Origin: Bisporella sp. PMI_857
Lineage: Eukaryota > Ascomycota > Leotiomycetes > Helotiales > Helotiaceae
Length of the DNA stretch: 64,000 nucleotides
NCBI GenBank assembly: GCA_021307315.1
Contig: JAJSPD010000023.1
Coordinates: 124,001-188,000 of the forward strand
Direction of reading: 5' to 3'
Program-made: the position numbers and the translations under genes
Part shown: positions 35,343-45,721 of the stretch, piece by piece
How positions within the stretch are numbered: position 1 is the stretch's first letter
Layout of the letters: each line of letters starts with the position of its first letter
Notes under the pieces: generated by a model
What the model saw: only the letters and a program-made list of their open reading frames with translations
What the model was told of the DNA's origin: nothing
Databases searched by the model: none

Positions 35343-36446
35343 TCATTCTAAACGTCTACGCTTCTCACTTGAACCCTTTATGCCAGAATCCGAAGTTGCT
35401 CGAAGTTTTAGCTCATCAAGTTCTGCCTTCAAACTGTCCTTTTGTGCTTTGATATTCGCGTACGATCGCTCCACCTCGCGGATGTCTCTTTTCAAACTAT
35501 CATTTTTAACTAAGCCATGTTAATGGACGAGTAAATCCAATGAGTACGTTAGAGCTCACATTTCACTTTACTCTTGGCGTCTGGATTGTGTCAGCGCCAA
35601 TCTAAGCAGATTATCAAATACGCTCGGATTCCATACCTTTAAGCAATTCAACTTCCCTCTGGAGTGAGTCTATGCGAGCTTTATATCTTGTTAATCTAGG
35701 GAACAAAGGGGCAGTAGATAGTCGACTTGCCTTCCGTTTGTCGTTCTCCGGCTTGTTGATTCTCCTGGGTGGCTTGTAACTGTGCATAGCTCATACGTAG
35801 TTGGCTATTATTTGCTTGGAGCTCACCAATGAATTCTAAAGTAAGAAATGAGCCGGGGGGTGACCAATTGAAGATCTTACTAACGAATCAAAGTTCGCAA
35901 TATAATAGGCAAAAGCCTCAGATTTTCCTGCGGAATGCTGGCACTAGAGCCGGAAGACGGGGCTGCTGCCATTGTTCGAAACATAGTATGGATTTCTTTT
36001 GGATCAGCAGAATTCAGCGTAGTACATTCACAAAGCTCACCACGAAGCAGAGTTAATCGACCATCTTCACCAATATATGAAGCTTGTGCCGAGTCCTCGC
36101 GTGACTATCAGGAATCGGAGTAGTGAATCGAATGCATCACTTACCAGATCAGTAGCGATCTGGAACCCGCCACCTGGAGGTATAGACGCCCCTATACTTT
36201 GCATACTGTTACTAAACATGGTTATTGCCCTTCTCTAGGTGCCTTCCGTAACAAGATTGACTAACTTATTCTGGGGAGGTGACACGCTTTCCCTTGTTTC
36301 CGGCGTAGTCTCTACAACATGAGAGATTGCCTCAACGGGATTCTAACTTGTCAGCACATGTGTTCCAGCTTACATTGTCTCTAACTCACGTAGAAAGAAG
36401 CGCCATCTGAAATATGTGCTGCCTCATTTAGAGGTGGTGCGCTCAT
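35343..36446 (-). CDS. Coiled-coil protein, eight exons (248 aa)
   Basis: Exons: 36446-36390, 36342-36266, 36211-36145, 36095-35885, 35835-35731, 35678-35637, 35580-35560 and 35509-35343 (total 747 nt). Introns are 47-56 nt. Donors include GTGAGT, GTTAGT, GTAAGT and GTATGG, plus one GC-type donor (AG/GCAAGT at 35730). Every junction keeps the frame and no single frame reveals the gene. The first ~120 residues are Ser/Pro/Gln-rich and low in structure. From FIGELQANNSQLRMSYAQLQ to the end is an almost unbroken coiled coil (VELLKDAKSKVKFKNDSLKR, AQKDSLKAELDELKLRA), finishing with a basic tail EKRRRLE. I infer a dimerising, possibly nuclear protein. Family not recognised. Confidence 0.7.
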
Positions 36447-36840
36447 CTTGATGGGCAAACAGATAAATAAGGTAGTGTCCAGGCTCCGGTTAGTGTGGTG
36501 ACTGTAGTGATTATATGGTAATGCGTGTGGAGTGTGAAAAAGGAGACCTAGCTGGAAGGGGGGTGGGGGGTGCTCTTTATACTTTCAAAGTGCTTGGATT
36601 GACGGTGCAAAGTCTGCCTCGCCGTTTTAGAGAGCGCTCATCCGTCCAACACCTCATTCTCGAATTCCCGGTCGCCTGACCATTGATTCCTGTGGATCGC
36701 GGCCAAGTGCGAATAAGACGTCGAATTTGCCCCCCTCCTCTGCCGAATCTGCCTCGTTCGCACTTCTTGATTATATCGCGGGGTGAGATGACTGCAGTAT
36801 AAGCTGACAATTTTCACTTACACTGGTGGTGGAATCGGTT
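36447..36840. other. Upstream region of the coiled-coil gene
   Basis: Contains a G-rich run near 36558 (GGGGGGTGGGGGG) and no supported gene. Confidence 0.4.
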
Positions 36841-37050
36841 TCAACAAGAGCTAGAACCTCCAATTCTTGAACTTCATCATCTAATTAGCAAAAGAGCACT
36901 TCGAAATAGTACAAGACATAGTACAAAACGTATTCCTTCTGGCTTTAAGGCAACAGAAGGGCCTAAACAGAGGAAGTGTGGGTCATGTGGCCTTCCTGGT
37001 CATACTAGTATGCGGAAGCTTGCTCAGAAATCAGCGGAGAATTCGGATGT
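36841..37050 (+). pseudogene. C-terminal tail of a transposase-like protein
   Basis: An open stretch reads FQQELEPPILELHHLISKR, then GFKATEGPKQ, then KCGSCGLPGHTS, a CCHC-type zinc knuckle lacking its last cysteine. Such knuckled tails end many fungal MULE/FAR1-like transposases. No catalytic region is present upstream, so this is a remnant. The family assignment is inferred. Confidence 0.4.
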
Positions 37051-37136
37051 ACAAAAACGGTCATTTAGTTTACATATACTTTGTTACTTATTTACACGAA
37101 AGTGCTTAACTAGAACCACAAGAGCCAGGCCAGACC

Positions 37137-37680
37137 TGCACACCCTGCACACACTGGCCGACATCTATCCCCGGCTATGCAGACTCGAATTTCCTTCAAT
37201 TGGTCGTTTGACAAGGCATCAAGGCAAGTTCGAAGTCCGTAAGAGAATAACCACTATAGACATGAACGTGCAAGAGTTAGAAGGTCTGCGACCTTTACGG
37301 ATACAAGATTCCTTCTACGGGGAGGGTGGTGTTCTGGAATGCACAGATGATTACGGTGAGATGCTGTTACAAATCGCTGACAATGCATTGCGGAGGGACG
37401 AAGTAATCTGTGGGAGAAAGGCCAAGAGGAAGATGCTTTATATCATTAATACATTTTCCGTTCATATGCTCAGAACTGGGTAGATCGCGACCATGATCGA
37501 GCCCTATTTGTCTTAGTTCACGGTGACTTGGAACCTTTCAATCTCATGGTGAACAAGGACATGAACACCATTTCGGTTTTGGATTGGGAGTGGAGTCGCG
37601 TGGTACCAAGCGTATTTTGTTCTACAAGGTCATGATCCTCTTCCTCTATCTTATGGTTATCTCAAACCAAATGGTGGGAT
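37137..37680 (+). pseudogene. APH-family phosphotransferase, frameshifted
   Basis: The order of motifs is that of fungal APH/choline-kinase-like proteins: LADIYPRLCRLEFPSIGRL, TTIDMNVQELEGL, then ALFVLVHGDLEPFNLMV (catalytic HGDxxxxN) and ISVLDWEW (the metal-binding Asp block). The frame changes near 37465 (…NTFSV / AQNWVDRDHD…) and again near 37615. The N-lobe is missing. A LINE tail follows directly. This is not a working kinase. Confidence 0.75.
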
Positions 37681-37689
37681 TGACGGGAG

Positions 37690-38516
37690 CCAAGCCAGGT
37701 TGATTGTGGCGATAGAGATGGAGGTTTTAGAAGTGGCAGTTGATTCTGGGAACAAAGCAGAAAGGACAACAAGAACACTACCAGACGAGGTGGGAAAGTA
37801 TTCCAGAGAAATGGACACCGCACTGCCAGGAAAACATACTCGTACCCTATACGACGGTCTCAAGCGGAGAGAAGCGAGCGTATTAGCACAGCTCTGTACA
37901 GGAATGGCACGACTGAACGGATATCTTCACCGGATTGGAGCAGCGGAATCTGACCAATGTGCCTGCGGACAGGCAACAGAAACTGTCAAGCACTTCCTTT
38001 TCCGATGCACGAGATGGGACGCATACCGAACGCAAATGCTAGCACAGACAGACACTAGAAGAGGCAACCTCTCCTTCTACCTGGGAGGGAAAGCTCCATC
38101 TGACCAGGAGAAATGGACACCAAATATAGACGCGGTTCGAGCAACGATCAAGTTTGCCATAGCCACAAGACGACTGGACATGGAAGTAGAGCAGGCAACT
38201 AACTCCCTACAATAGGAACTCCCATTTCTTTCTTTTATTCCGACTAACCCTTTATCACCCTCGTGTCCCCAACAGGTCTCGCTTCAGTCGCCGACAATAG
38301 GACATTGAACACTTGGAGGAATGAACTTCAAGTTAACTTGCTACTAACTACGCACGAGACCACGTTGAATATGTGTTACTGAAATTGGAAAATGTAAATA
38401 GAAGCAGTTCTGTATGGGCTTCAGGAGGCATTAGAAACACCGAAGGAAGTGTATTATGTAATATAGAATAGGGCCCTTTAGGCTTAGCCGGGCGCAATAA
38501 ACTACTACTACTACTA
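37690..38516 (+). mobile_element. 5'-truncated LINE (Tad-like non-LTR retrotransposon) 3' end
   Basis: The last ~130 codons (to TAG at 38215) read HTRTLYDGLKRREASVLAQL, GYLHRIGAAESDQCACGQ and FLFRCTRWDAYRTQM. This is the C-terminal zinc-knuckle region of fungal LINE polymerase proteins. A ~300-bp 3' UTR follows, ending in CAATAAA(CTA)n at 38496-38516, the simple-repeat tail typical of these elements. No reverse transcriptase or endonuclease is present. The 5' break lies around 37690-37770 against the APH relic. Confidence 0.8.
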
Positions 38517-38602
38517 ATGTAACGTATAAACATCGAAAGACGCATAATAACAAATCACAACTCAATCCTGCGCTCAGATTCTCAAAAACCCCACAACTTC
38601 GG

Positions 38603-41600
38603 CTAGAAATAACTGTTCAAAGCTTCGGTCGAGCCCGCGCCTTTAAAATCACATTCGAAATCCTCGCATGCGGTGATAGCCACTTCTAGATGGGACATCG
38701 TCACCTGGCATCCCTCTTGAATGGCCAGAGCGTGAGCCGTGGATACCAGGTTTTTAATCTGAAAAAATACGGTGATCAGTTTACTTCTGGAACACGTGAA
38801 TGATGAACCTACCTCGCGACCGTTGCGCTCCTTGCCTACTAAAGATTCGAAGTCATTGCGGCTGTAAATTGGTCCTCCTTGTGGCGTTACTGCCTTCCCC
38901 AAAAGGCCTCGCCAAATACTGGTCCGCTGATTTAAGTTTAAATTATCGTACTTCAGTTTGAAATGGATCCTACTGGCGATAGCGTCATCGATCTGCCTTA
39001 CCCGGTTGGTAGTGAGGAACATCATTCCTGGATAGTATTCTAGTGTTCGCAGGAACACACAGACGAGAGCATTTCGATGGATATCTTGAACTGAGCGCTG
39101 CTCAAGAAGTACGTCAGCCTCATCTAAGAGGAGGACTACGTTCCACCGAAAAGCGCGCTTGAAGATGCGAGGCAGTCGCTCTTCCACGGCCTCTGCTGTT
39201 GTTCCAAGCTCACCAGCTGAGACTGGCATAAGTGCCTTTTGGAGATTTTCGGCGAGCAACTCGGCTGTCAAAGTCTTACCCACCCCTGGTGGTCCGCTAA
39301 TACAAAGTGTCAGTAGAATCACGACGAAACAGACCAGATATAATACTGCAAAAGAACGCTAAACCCTTGCCCTTTCCCTTTTACAACGTCGTCAAAGGAA
39401 TTGGTCGTCGCCCGCTTATCATGGGCTTCGAAAAGAGCTTGCACGGCTTTCTTCTTCTTTGGGGGGATATGAAGGTCGTCCAACGCCGCTTGTTTCCAGT
39501 CAATCTCTTTGATATCGGTGACAGCTAACTCCGCTGTATTAATGTGTCAGCGGAGAGGAATTTGTCACGACAGTAGAAAGGATCAGATGCTCACCCCATC
39601 TTCTGTTGCCTAGACTGAACCCAGGAACAGTTGGGCTACAGATGAGCAGGTCGTCCCCTTTCACCTCTGACGGATCTATCCCGTTGGCCTTGGCCGAGGG
39701 CGACAACTTGTCACTAGCCTCGTCAAGATTGATAATGATCCAGCCAGAGTCTTCATCGGATTCTTTAATACTCGGTCTGGTGTAGTTCGGGTTCTCTTCG
39801 CGAAAATAAGCCGCGTCGACCACGACTCGGCTCTTAATAAAAATCTCGACAACTCGTTCTTTCTCGACGTAAAATGCCCTGCCTTTATACTCGCCGAGGT
39901 GGATGTTCATCATGGACAGAAATTTCTGACCGGATTCAGTAAGATGGGCCCGCATATTTTTTTCGCCTGGATGGTAAGTCAGGGGAAAGATGTCAAGAGC
40001 AGTGATTTGTTTTGCTCCACGGAATTTCTCAATAGCATGCTCACTTGAGGCTTCCCCAAACACTTTCCCGTCTCGAAGATACATCGCCTCTGCCTCTGCC
40101 AGCTTGCCTTGGTCAGAGTAAAGGTTGCCTAGGTTATTGACCGTTAAGAGTGTTGATGTGTGGTCCGGTCCAAGTGCCTTCTCACAACCTTCCAGCGCTC
40201 GAAGATACATCGCCTCTGCCTCTGCCAGCTTCCCTTGGTCAGAGTAGAGGATGCCTAGGTTATTGACTGTATCGAGTGTTGATGTGTGGTCTGGTCCAAG
40301 TGCCTTCTCCTTGCCTTCGAGCGCTCGAAGATACATCGCCTCTGCCTCTGCTAGCTTGCTTTGATCAGAGTAAAGATCACCTAGATTGTGAAAACCCCAA
40401 TATAGTCCGTCTACATCTACCTTGGCGTCTACTATAAAGAAGGCCTGTCGTGTTGCGTGTTGAAGGAGCCGCCGCTGTGAGAGCCACCAGTGCTTTTCAT
40501 TTGTATCAGGAACCTCCAAGGCCACACAGGTTAAGGCCAAACGAGCAAGGCTCTTGTCCCACTCCTTGTTAAGCACAAACACTATCCATGAGTGGACACA
40601 ACTATGCACACTATACCCTCTAGCCCCGACCTGCTGCTGAGGAGACCTGTCTGGATCAACCAGTCCGAAAGCACATAGTAAAGTGATGGCCTCATTAAAG
40701 TTCAGTTCGTCCTTCGTAAGCTTCTGTATCCATTCATCGTCTACAGAGTTTGCATGCTGAAGAAGGTCAAACCACAGGTCCTGTCGATCAAAATATGCCC
40801 ATAGCTTGAGTAGTTTTGCTGATGCTGTATTCTGCTGTTGGATCCGATCGAAAGTGATCTGCCATGTCGTGTGTAGTGTACGATCTTCATAGGAATCCAA
40901 CAGGGGACTTGTCGTCTGAAGCTTCAACCACGATGTCTTATAGAGCTGAAGATAATCCGAGAAGCTCGTCGTTACGTGCTCGAGATATACCCCTGCCGTA
41001 GATAAAGCAAGTGGTAGGCCGTCGAGTTCCTTGACAAGTGCTATAGCATCAGGATCTGCCTTATTAGTATTGTCTTTGCTCCCACTATCAATTATACCAG
41101 CATACCCTTTTCAATGCCCTTACGTCCTGACATGTTAGACACAATCTGAAGACCTTCCCTAACATCTGGCAGTTTCTGAACATGAATTCGTATACCCTGC
41201 CTGACTTGTGACGACCGTGTCGTGATGATGATCGAGCCGTGATCAGACCGAGGGAGGAATTGACGTATGTCGACTGCCGAGTTGTCGGGATTGCCAGATG
41301 TCTTAGGATTGTCGAAGTTATCGTAGATCATTAGCCACCTTGCGTTCTGCGGGGAGTCGAGCCAGACCTTGACTACACTGACAACTTGATCGAGGTCTTT
41401 ATCTTGGTCTACGCTGGATAGCACACTGTTGGAAGGATGATGTCTCAGCACCTGCTGAGCGACGTCCCGAAAGCTCAGCTTGAGTGAGTCTTCGTCATTC
41501 GCGTTCAGCCAGAAGATCGCCGTATATTTCTCCTTGTGTCGTCTGGCATATGTGATCGCTAGCTGAGTCTTTCCCATACCCCCAAGACCATGCAGGATGA

Positions 41601-42536
41601 CACAGGATCGACTACTGTGATCTTGAAGCAGCTCGTGCATTTTCGACAGCTCCTTCTCTCTAGCAACAAACTGTGTAGCTTCAGGAAATGACGCGAGGTT
41701 GAGCCCGACAGCAAATTGCTCGAAATCGACCCCTGTGCTGGTCAGTTTCGTTGCTTTAGTTAGCATATCTGTGTAAATAACTGACCCTTGTACATCCTGT
41801 GAATCTCATCCTCCAACCGCCTGAATGCCTGGTCCCTTCTCTCGCCGTAATTTGGCACTATAGACACATCGAAGATCCCGATTAAGCAGTAAGCTTCATC
41901 TTCTTCAATAGTAGTATTACGGTGCTCTGCCCAGGATCTCCGCTCTTTGATGCTAAAATCTGACAATGCATCACCTCGGAGAGCTTTGTTTGCGATGCCG
42001 GTAATTTCGCATATCTTAGACTCAAGCGACAACTTGCTCCCAAGTCGCCCACCCTCCGAGCTAAAGAAGTCAACCAGCCTCGGTGAAATGAGCTCCTGAA
42101 GCGTCCAGCCTCGAGTGAACCAACGGCTGTTCCTAAAAGCTTCCTCCCATTCCCTCTGGTCATCCACCCCGTTGTCAGGCTTGGAGACATCCGAAAGGTA
42201 GACGTAGCAGCGCGCAGCGTTCTGATACCACCGAAACATGGAGTTAATCGCCGCACCAAGCTCGACCGCATTCTTCTTATCAATGCAGCAGGTGTCCACC
42301 CAGAAGTATTCAAGCCCATCTACTGCGGCCTGCTTTGCGCAGAACTGTATCTTCCTCCACCCAGCCTTGTTCACAGTCTTGCACTTTTCCTTGCCCTTCT
42401 TCAAGTCTTGATATATGACCTCCTGTTCGCCCCAGGTGTGCGAGAGTATTGCGTAGGCAGGGAGTTCGCCGCTAGTAGGTTCGCGAAAGACGATTTCGCC
42501 GTCGGGTTTGCGTTGCAAGAGGCGTATAAGAGACAT
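38603..42536 (-). CDS. Chimeric HET-NB-ARC-TPR-DUF7025-AAA+ ATPase (1221 aa)
   Basis: Six exons: 42536-41786, 41732-41106, 41055-39595, 39533-39347, 39296-38813 and 38758-38603 (3666 nt). Introns are 53, 50, 61, 50 and 54 nt, all GT-AG. Order: HET (~26-250: YAILSHTWGEQEV, VDTCCID, RGWTLQELISP). NB-ARC (~270-460: P-loop GLGGMGKTQL ~299-308, LMIYDNFD ~385-392, GSIIITTR). Winged-helix-like region to ~670. Three 42-residue TPRs (~677-787). Then DUF7025 (DGKVFGEAS...ITALDIFPL...RPSIKESD), and an AAA+ core with Walker A GPPGVGKT ~1010-1017, Walker B LLLDEAD ~1065-1071, and the native family end DFKGAGSTEALNSYF. HET-NB-ARC-TPR is a known fungal NLR layout. The AAA+ half is normally a separate protein. 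The junction (about 40072) lies inside one exon, in frame, within the third TPR. No stop or frameshift seen. Confidence 0.82.
40080..40457 (-). repeat. Three 126-bp TPR units with high internal conservation
   Basis: Unit starts at 40080, 40206 and 40332 (word TACATCGCCTCTGCCTCTG) are exactly 126 bp apart and nearly identical. Each encodes a 42-residue TPR of the type LAEAEAMYLRALEG. Such highly conserved repeats are known in fungal NLR genes and are thought to be shuffled in allorecognition. The most downstream unit is cut at its second helix by the AAA-type segment. Confidence 0.9.
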
Positions 42537-43473
42537 GCTAGAGGTTTGCGAGCGATCTCATAGCAAGCGCGACTCGTATCAATAAGTCGGCAAATTGGTG
42601 CAAGCACTGCGATTTGAAGGTCGAGACGTTGAAGAACTGAGCGTGAGAAGGATATGCAGTCGTTGTCGTCGGCACGCCGCCCACGAGGCTGTATCGTGGC
42701 GTAACCTGACCAGCCACTTGCATGGCGAAGGCAGACAGAACGCGAAGGACGCTTCATTTTATTGGAAACCTTATCCACTACAGACTGGATTCTAGGACAA
42801 GTTGTCTGTTGTTGTTGAGATGCCGGCTTCTACAAAGTTAAAGCGCAGTAAGATGCTGTAGGTGGGGATTAAGGGGACGGGACGGTTATGAAGGCATCCA
42901 AGGTCGCTGAAAGAGGGACTGCTTTCGCACGAGCTACTTTTTGCTCTGCTCGGAAGATGTCGGGAAGCGGGATTTTCCGGCAAGATCTTGTCCAGCCACA
43001 AACGTCGCAGCCACACGATTAGCAGCCACAATTTTATTACAATTTTACCAAGATTACTATAACCACACCGTCGCTGACCGGGATCCTTGATCGCTTGATT
43101 GGAGGAGGTATTATCCTTTGTGGCGATGTTATGTGACATAACGTGCTCTGGCCGCCACAACACTGGCATTGACTTTTTAGCATGGCGATAGAACTCGGAA
43201 ATCCATATCTAATCGTTCCATGAGTTTAAAAAGGGAAAAGAGCTTAATGGTGGTGTCGCGGGTCGAGGAGTCCTACCACACTATAATAAGAGGTTCTCTA
43301 TAATTCAGGTGGGCGGCGACAACGCGGTGAGAATTTTCGGAATTAATGGGTCAGGAGTGTTCAGGAGAGGTATATAATACGACTGAAATAAAAATAAATA
43401 GAAGTTTTTATTCGTTCACAGATTTTAAGTCGCTTGAACTTGAAGTACCTACGTTTTGTCTCGTTACAGGGTG
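42537..43473. other. Upstream region of the chimeric NLR gene
   Basis: No supported gene on either strand; stops break all longer frames. It contains the promoter of the minus-strand NLR. Confidence 0.45.
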
Positions 43474-43857
43474 CGTCTCGGCACGCAGGGATAGACGTTA
43501 CTTTGATTTTAAGCATCTTAAAATCTGTGCACACCTCAATATCTCCTATAATTTTTTATAAGTTATGTTCTGTGGCCATTCCCGGACACATTCGCATCAT
43601 CGCCCTCACGCCTAATTTGCAACGAGCTTCCTTTTATAGCATAACAGAGTTCCTCCACCACAGCTTTACCACCGAGCTTATGCCATCCTTAATACTTATA
43701 AAGGGGTCTTATCCGAGCTTTAAGGCCTTACCACTATGCAGGAAGTCGTCATTTAGCCTTGTGGCCGCTGTGGCACGTAAATTTATCAAGGTCGCCACGC
43801 TGATGGGTACCACCGATCAAGCGACTAATGTCTGTCCCTGCGTAGCGAGAAACCCTC
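43474..43857. mobile_element. TIR element, about 380 bp
   Basis: Starts with CTCGGCACGCAGGGATAGAC (43474) and ends with the imperfect reverse complement GTCTGTCCCTGCGTAGCGAG (43831-43850). The interior has stops in all frames except one 146-codon plus frame without recognisable features. Isolated copies of the terminal word lie at 49166 and 49263. I infer a MITE or non-autonomous DNA transposon. Confidence 0.6.
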
Positions 43858-44240
43858 CGTGCCGAGAAAATTGAGGGGTACTTTGACTTTGGGTAACTTA
43901 CACACATCGACACAACTTATAATTTTATGTAAGTCGTCCTATGTGGCTACTCTTAAACCTCTTGAACCCCTCCTATCAAATAATTACGTTCGTGTCGTCG
44001 CCCTTACGCCTAATCTGCGGGCAGCCTTCTTTCATGACGCAAGAGAGTTCTTTCACTATAGCTCCGTTATCAACCTCTTATTATTCCTGATGCTTAGGAA
44101 AGGGTTTTATTCGATTCTTAAATCTTTACTTCTAAGTTGGAAATCGTCATCAGTTTTATGGCTGCTGTAGATCGCAAATTCATACAAGGTCGGCGTGTGG
44201 GACAGTACCTTGAATCGGAGCGATTGACGAGATTTAGTTA
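43858..44240. repeat. Diverged tandem copy of the preceding element
   Basis: Words match the previous 380 bp in the same order: TACTTTGA, CTTATAATTTT, CGTC..CGCCCTTACGCCTAAT, GCCTTCTTTCAT versus GCTTCCTTTTAT, GGAAATCGTCATC versus GGAAGTCGTCATT. Overall similarity is low to moderate. It carries no clear terminal repeats of its own. Confidence 0.5.
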
Positions 44241-44672
44241 GGGTAAACGACCCCACGCTCTCCCCCGAAATTCAGGACAGACGCAATTGAGAGATAAAGG
44301 TCAGCCTAAGATTTAAGGCTAGATAATTCGAACTTGGCAGAAGTTAAAGCTTGGACACCAAATTGCTGAATGTACTTTTTCTGTCACTGTGCAATTTCTT
44401 CAGCTCGTCCCTCAGCGACATAAACGCATCATGCTCAATCGAGAGTGGCTTCGAATATCCTACATCCTATCCCCTATGACTTCCCGGGGTTTCTGCGGTA
44501 AGCCAGTGCGATTGCGACGATGTCATTGCCGCGAGGCTGCCGCTGAGCTGAGTGCGCCAGCCCCAACGCGACGCCTTCTCCAACCTTCACCTCACTCCAC
44601 ATCTATGCTATTTCGACGGCTCAACAGCTACCGAGAACCCTTCCTCCTGCGATCCTCGAACCTAGTCGAATA
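44241..44672. other. Upstream region of the truncated HET gene
   Basis: No supported gene; promoter side of the HET reading frame at 44673. Confidence 0.4.
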
Positions 44673-45268
44673 ATGCGTCTGCTACAGCACAACAACGATG
44701 GCAATTTCAGCCTGACCGAGTTCTTTGAAGGCGATATACCCAAGAAGTATGCTATACTTTCGCACAGATGGGGAGCGGAGGAGGTCACTTTCAAGGATCT
44801 GACAGACGGCACGAGTAAAGGCAAGGCGGGCTACGGCAAGATACAGTTCTGCGGAGAACAGGCGAGGCGTGACGGTTTACAATACTTTTGGGTGGACACC
44901 TGCTGTATCGATAAATCCAATGCCGTCGAGCTTCAGGAAGCTATCAACTCGATGTTTCGCTGGTACCAGGATGCGACCAAGTGCTACGTTTATCTGCCAG
45001 ATGTTTCGCGACCTCGAACTGATTCGGCTGATGGGTCTAACGAGGATTGGGAGCCGACATTTCGGAAAAGCGTATGGTTCTCACGAGGCTGGACTCTACA
45101 AGAGCTTATTGCGCCGGCGTCAGTCGACTTCTTCTCGGAAGAGGGGGAGCTATTAGGCAATAAGGCCTCCCTAGAACGACATATCTGCGAGGTAACAGGC
45201 ATTCCAGTCAGTGCCCTTCGAGGGAGCCCTTTGTCTGACTTCAGCGTCGCTGAGCGATTATCGTGGAC
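44673..45268 (+). pseudogene. NLR-type HET domain, truncated
   Basis: ATG at 44673 opens a HET domain (YAILSHRWGAEEVTFKDL, VDTCCIDKSNAVEL, RGWTLQELIAPASVDFF). It is clearly paralogous to the HET domain of the chimeric NLR at 42536 and lies head to head with it. Homology stops at about residue 198 (VAERLSW), just before the EEDxAYxLxGIFD motif that should follow. After 45268 the frame continues with unrelated sequence to a stop at 45440. No NB-ARC follows. Expressed, it would be an isolated HET domain with a foreign 57-residue tail; I call it a truncated gene. Confidence 0.75.
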
Positions 45269-45721
45269 CCGCATTTGGAGCCTTTTGAAAATCCGCAACC
45301 TCGCACATCTTTCAATTCTTGGGCCGTATGGCTGCATCACTCCTCAAGTCCGTATATTTCTAAAGGCACGAACGCACAGAAGGAACTTGTTTCCATGGCG
45401 ACCTTGTGGTACGGAAGACCCCGGCCCAAGAAGAGACTAGATGAGAAGAAAAGAAAAGAGCAGTGGCGGGCGCAATATGAATGGCTAGATGCTCGATACA
45501 AGTACTTGCACGATCGAGAGACTGTGACCGTGAGACATACCAAGCAGAGATCTAGCTATCATAAACATCGTCGAGGTTGGCCCATGCTGTCTAAACGAAA
45601 GATGAGGAGGTGGTCAATGAATTTGCGCCTAGAATTGCCCAAATGTAGATCATATCTTCCGGTACTACGCCGTACATCCGGCGCTACGGGTATCCAAAAT
45701 CGATATCTCCAAAAAGATTGA
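45263..45721 (+). pseudogene. 3' fragment of an unrecognised gene fused behind the HET domain
   Basis: In another frame than the HET domain, 152 codons without a start ATG read protein-like text (PRTSFNSWAVWL, QKELVSMATLWYGRPRPKK, YEWLDARYKYLHDRE), rich in Trp, Arg and Lys. Family not recognised. It begins exactly where HET homology stops. I infer the C-terminal part of another gene joined out of frame by rearrangement. Confidence 0.45.

Noticed and set aside
41733..41785. Alternative 32-nt intron ending at TAAAG in the NLR gene
   Set aside because: It also keeps frame but is shorter than all other introns here; the 53-nt CACAG acceptor is preferred. The domain structure is the same either way.
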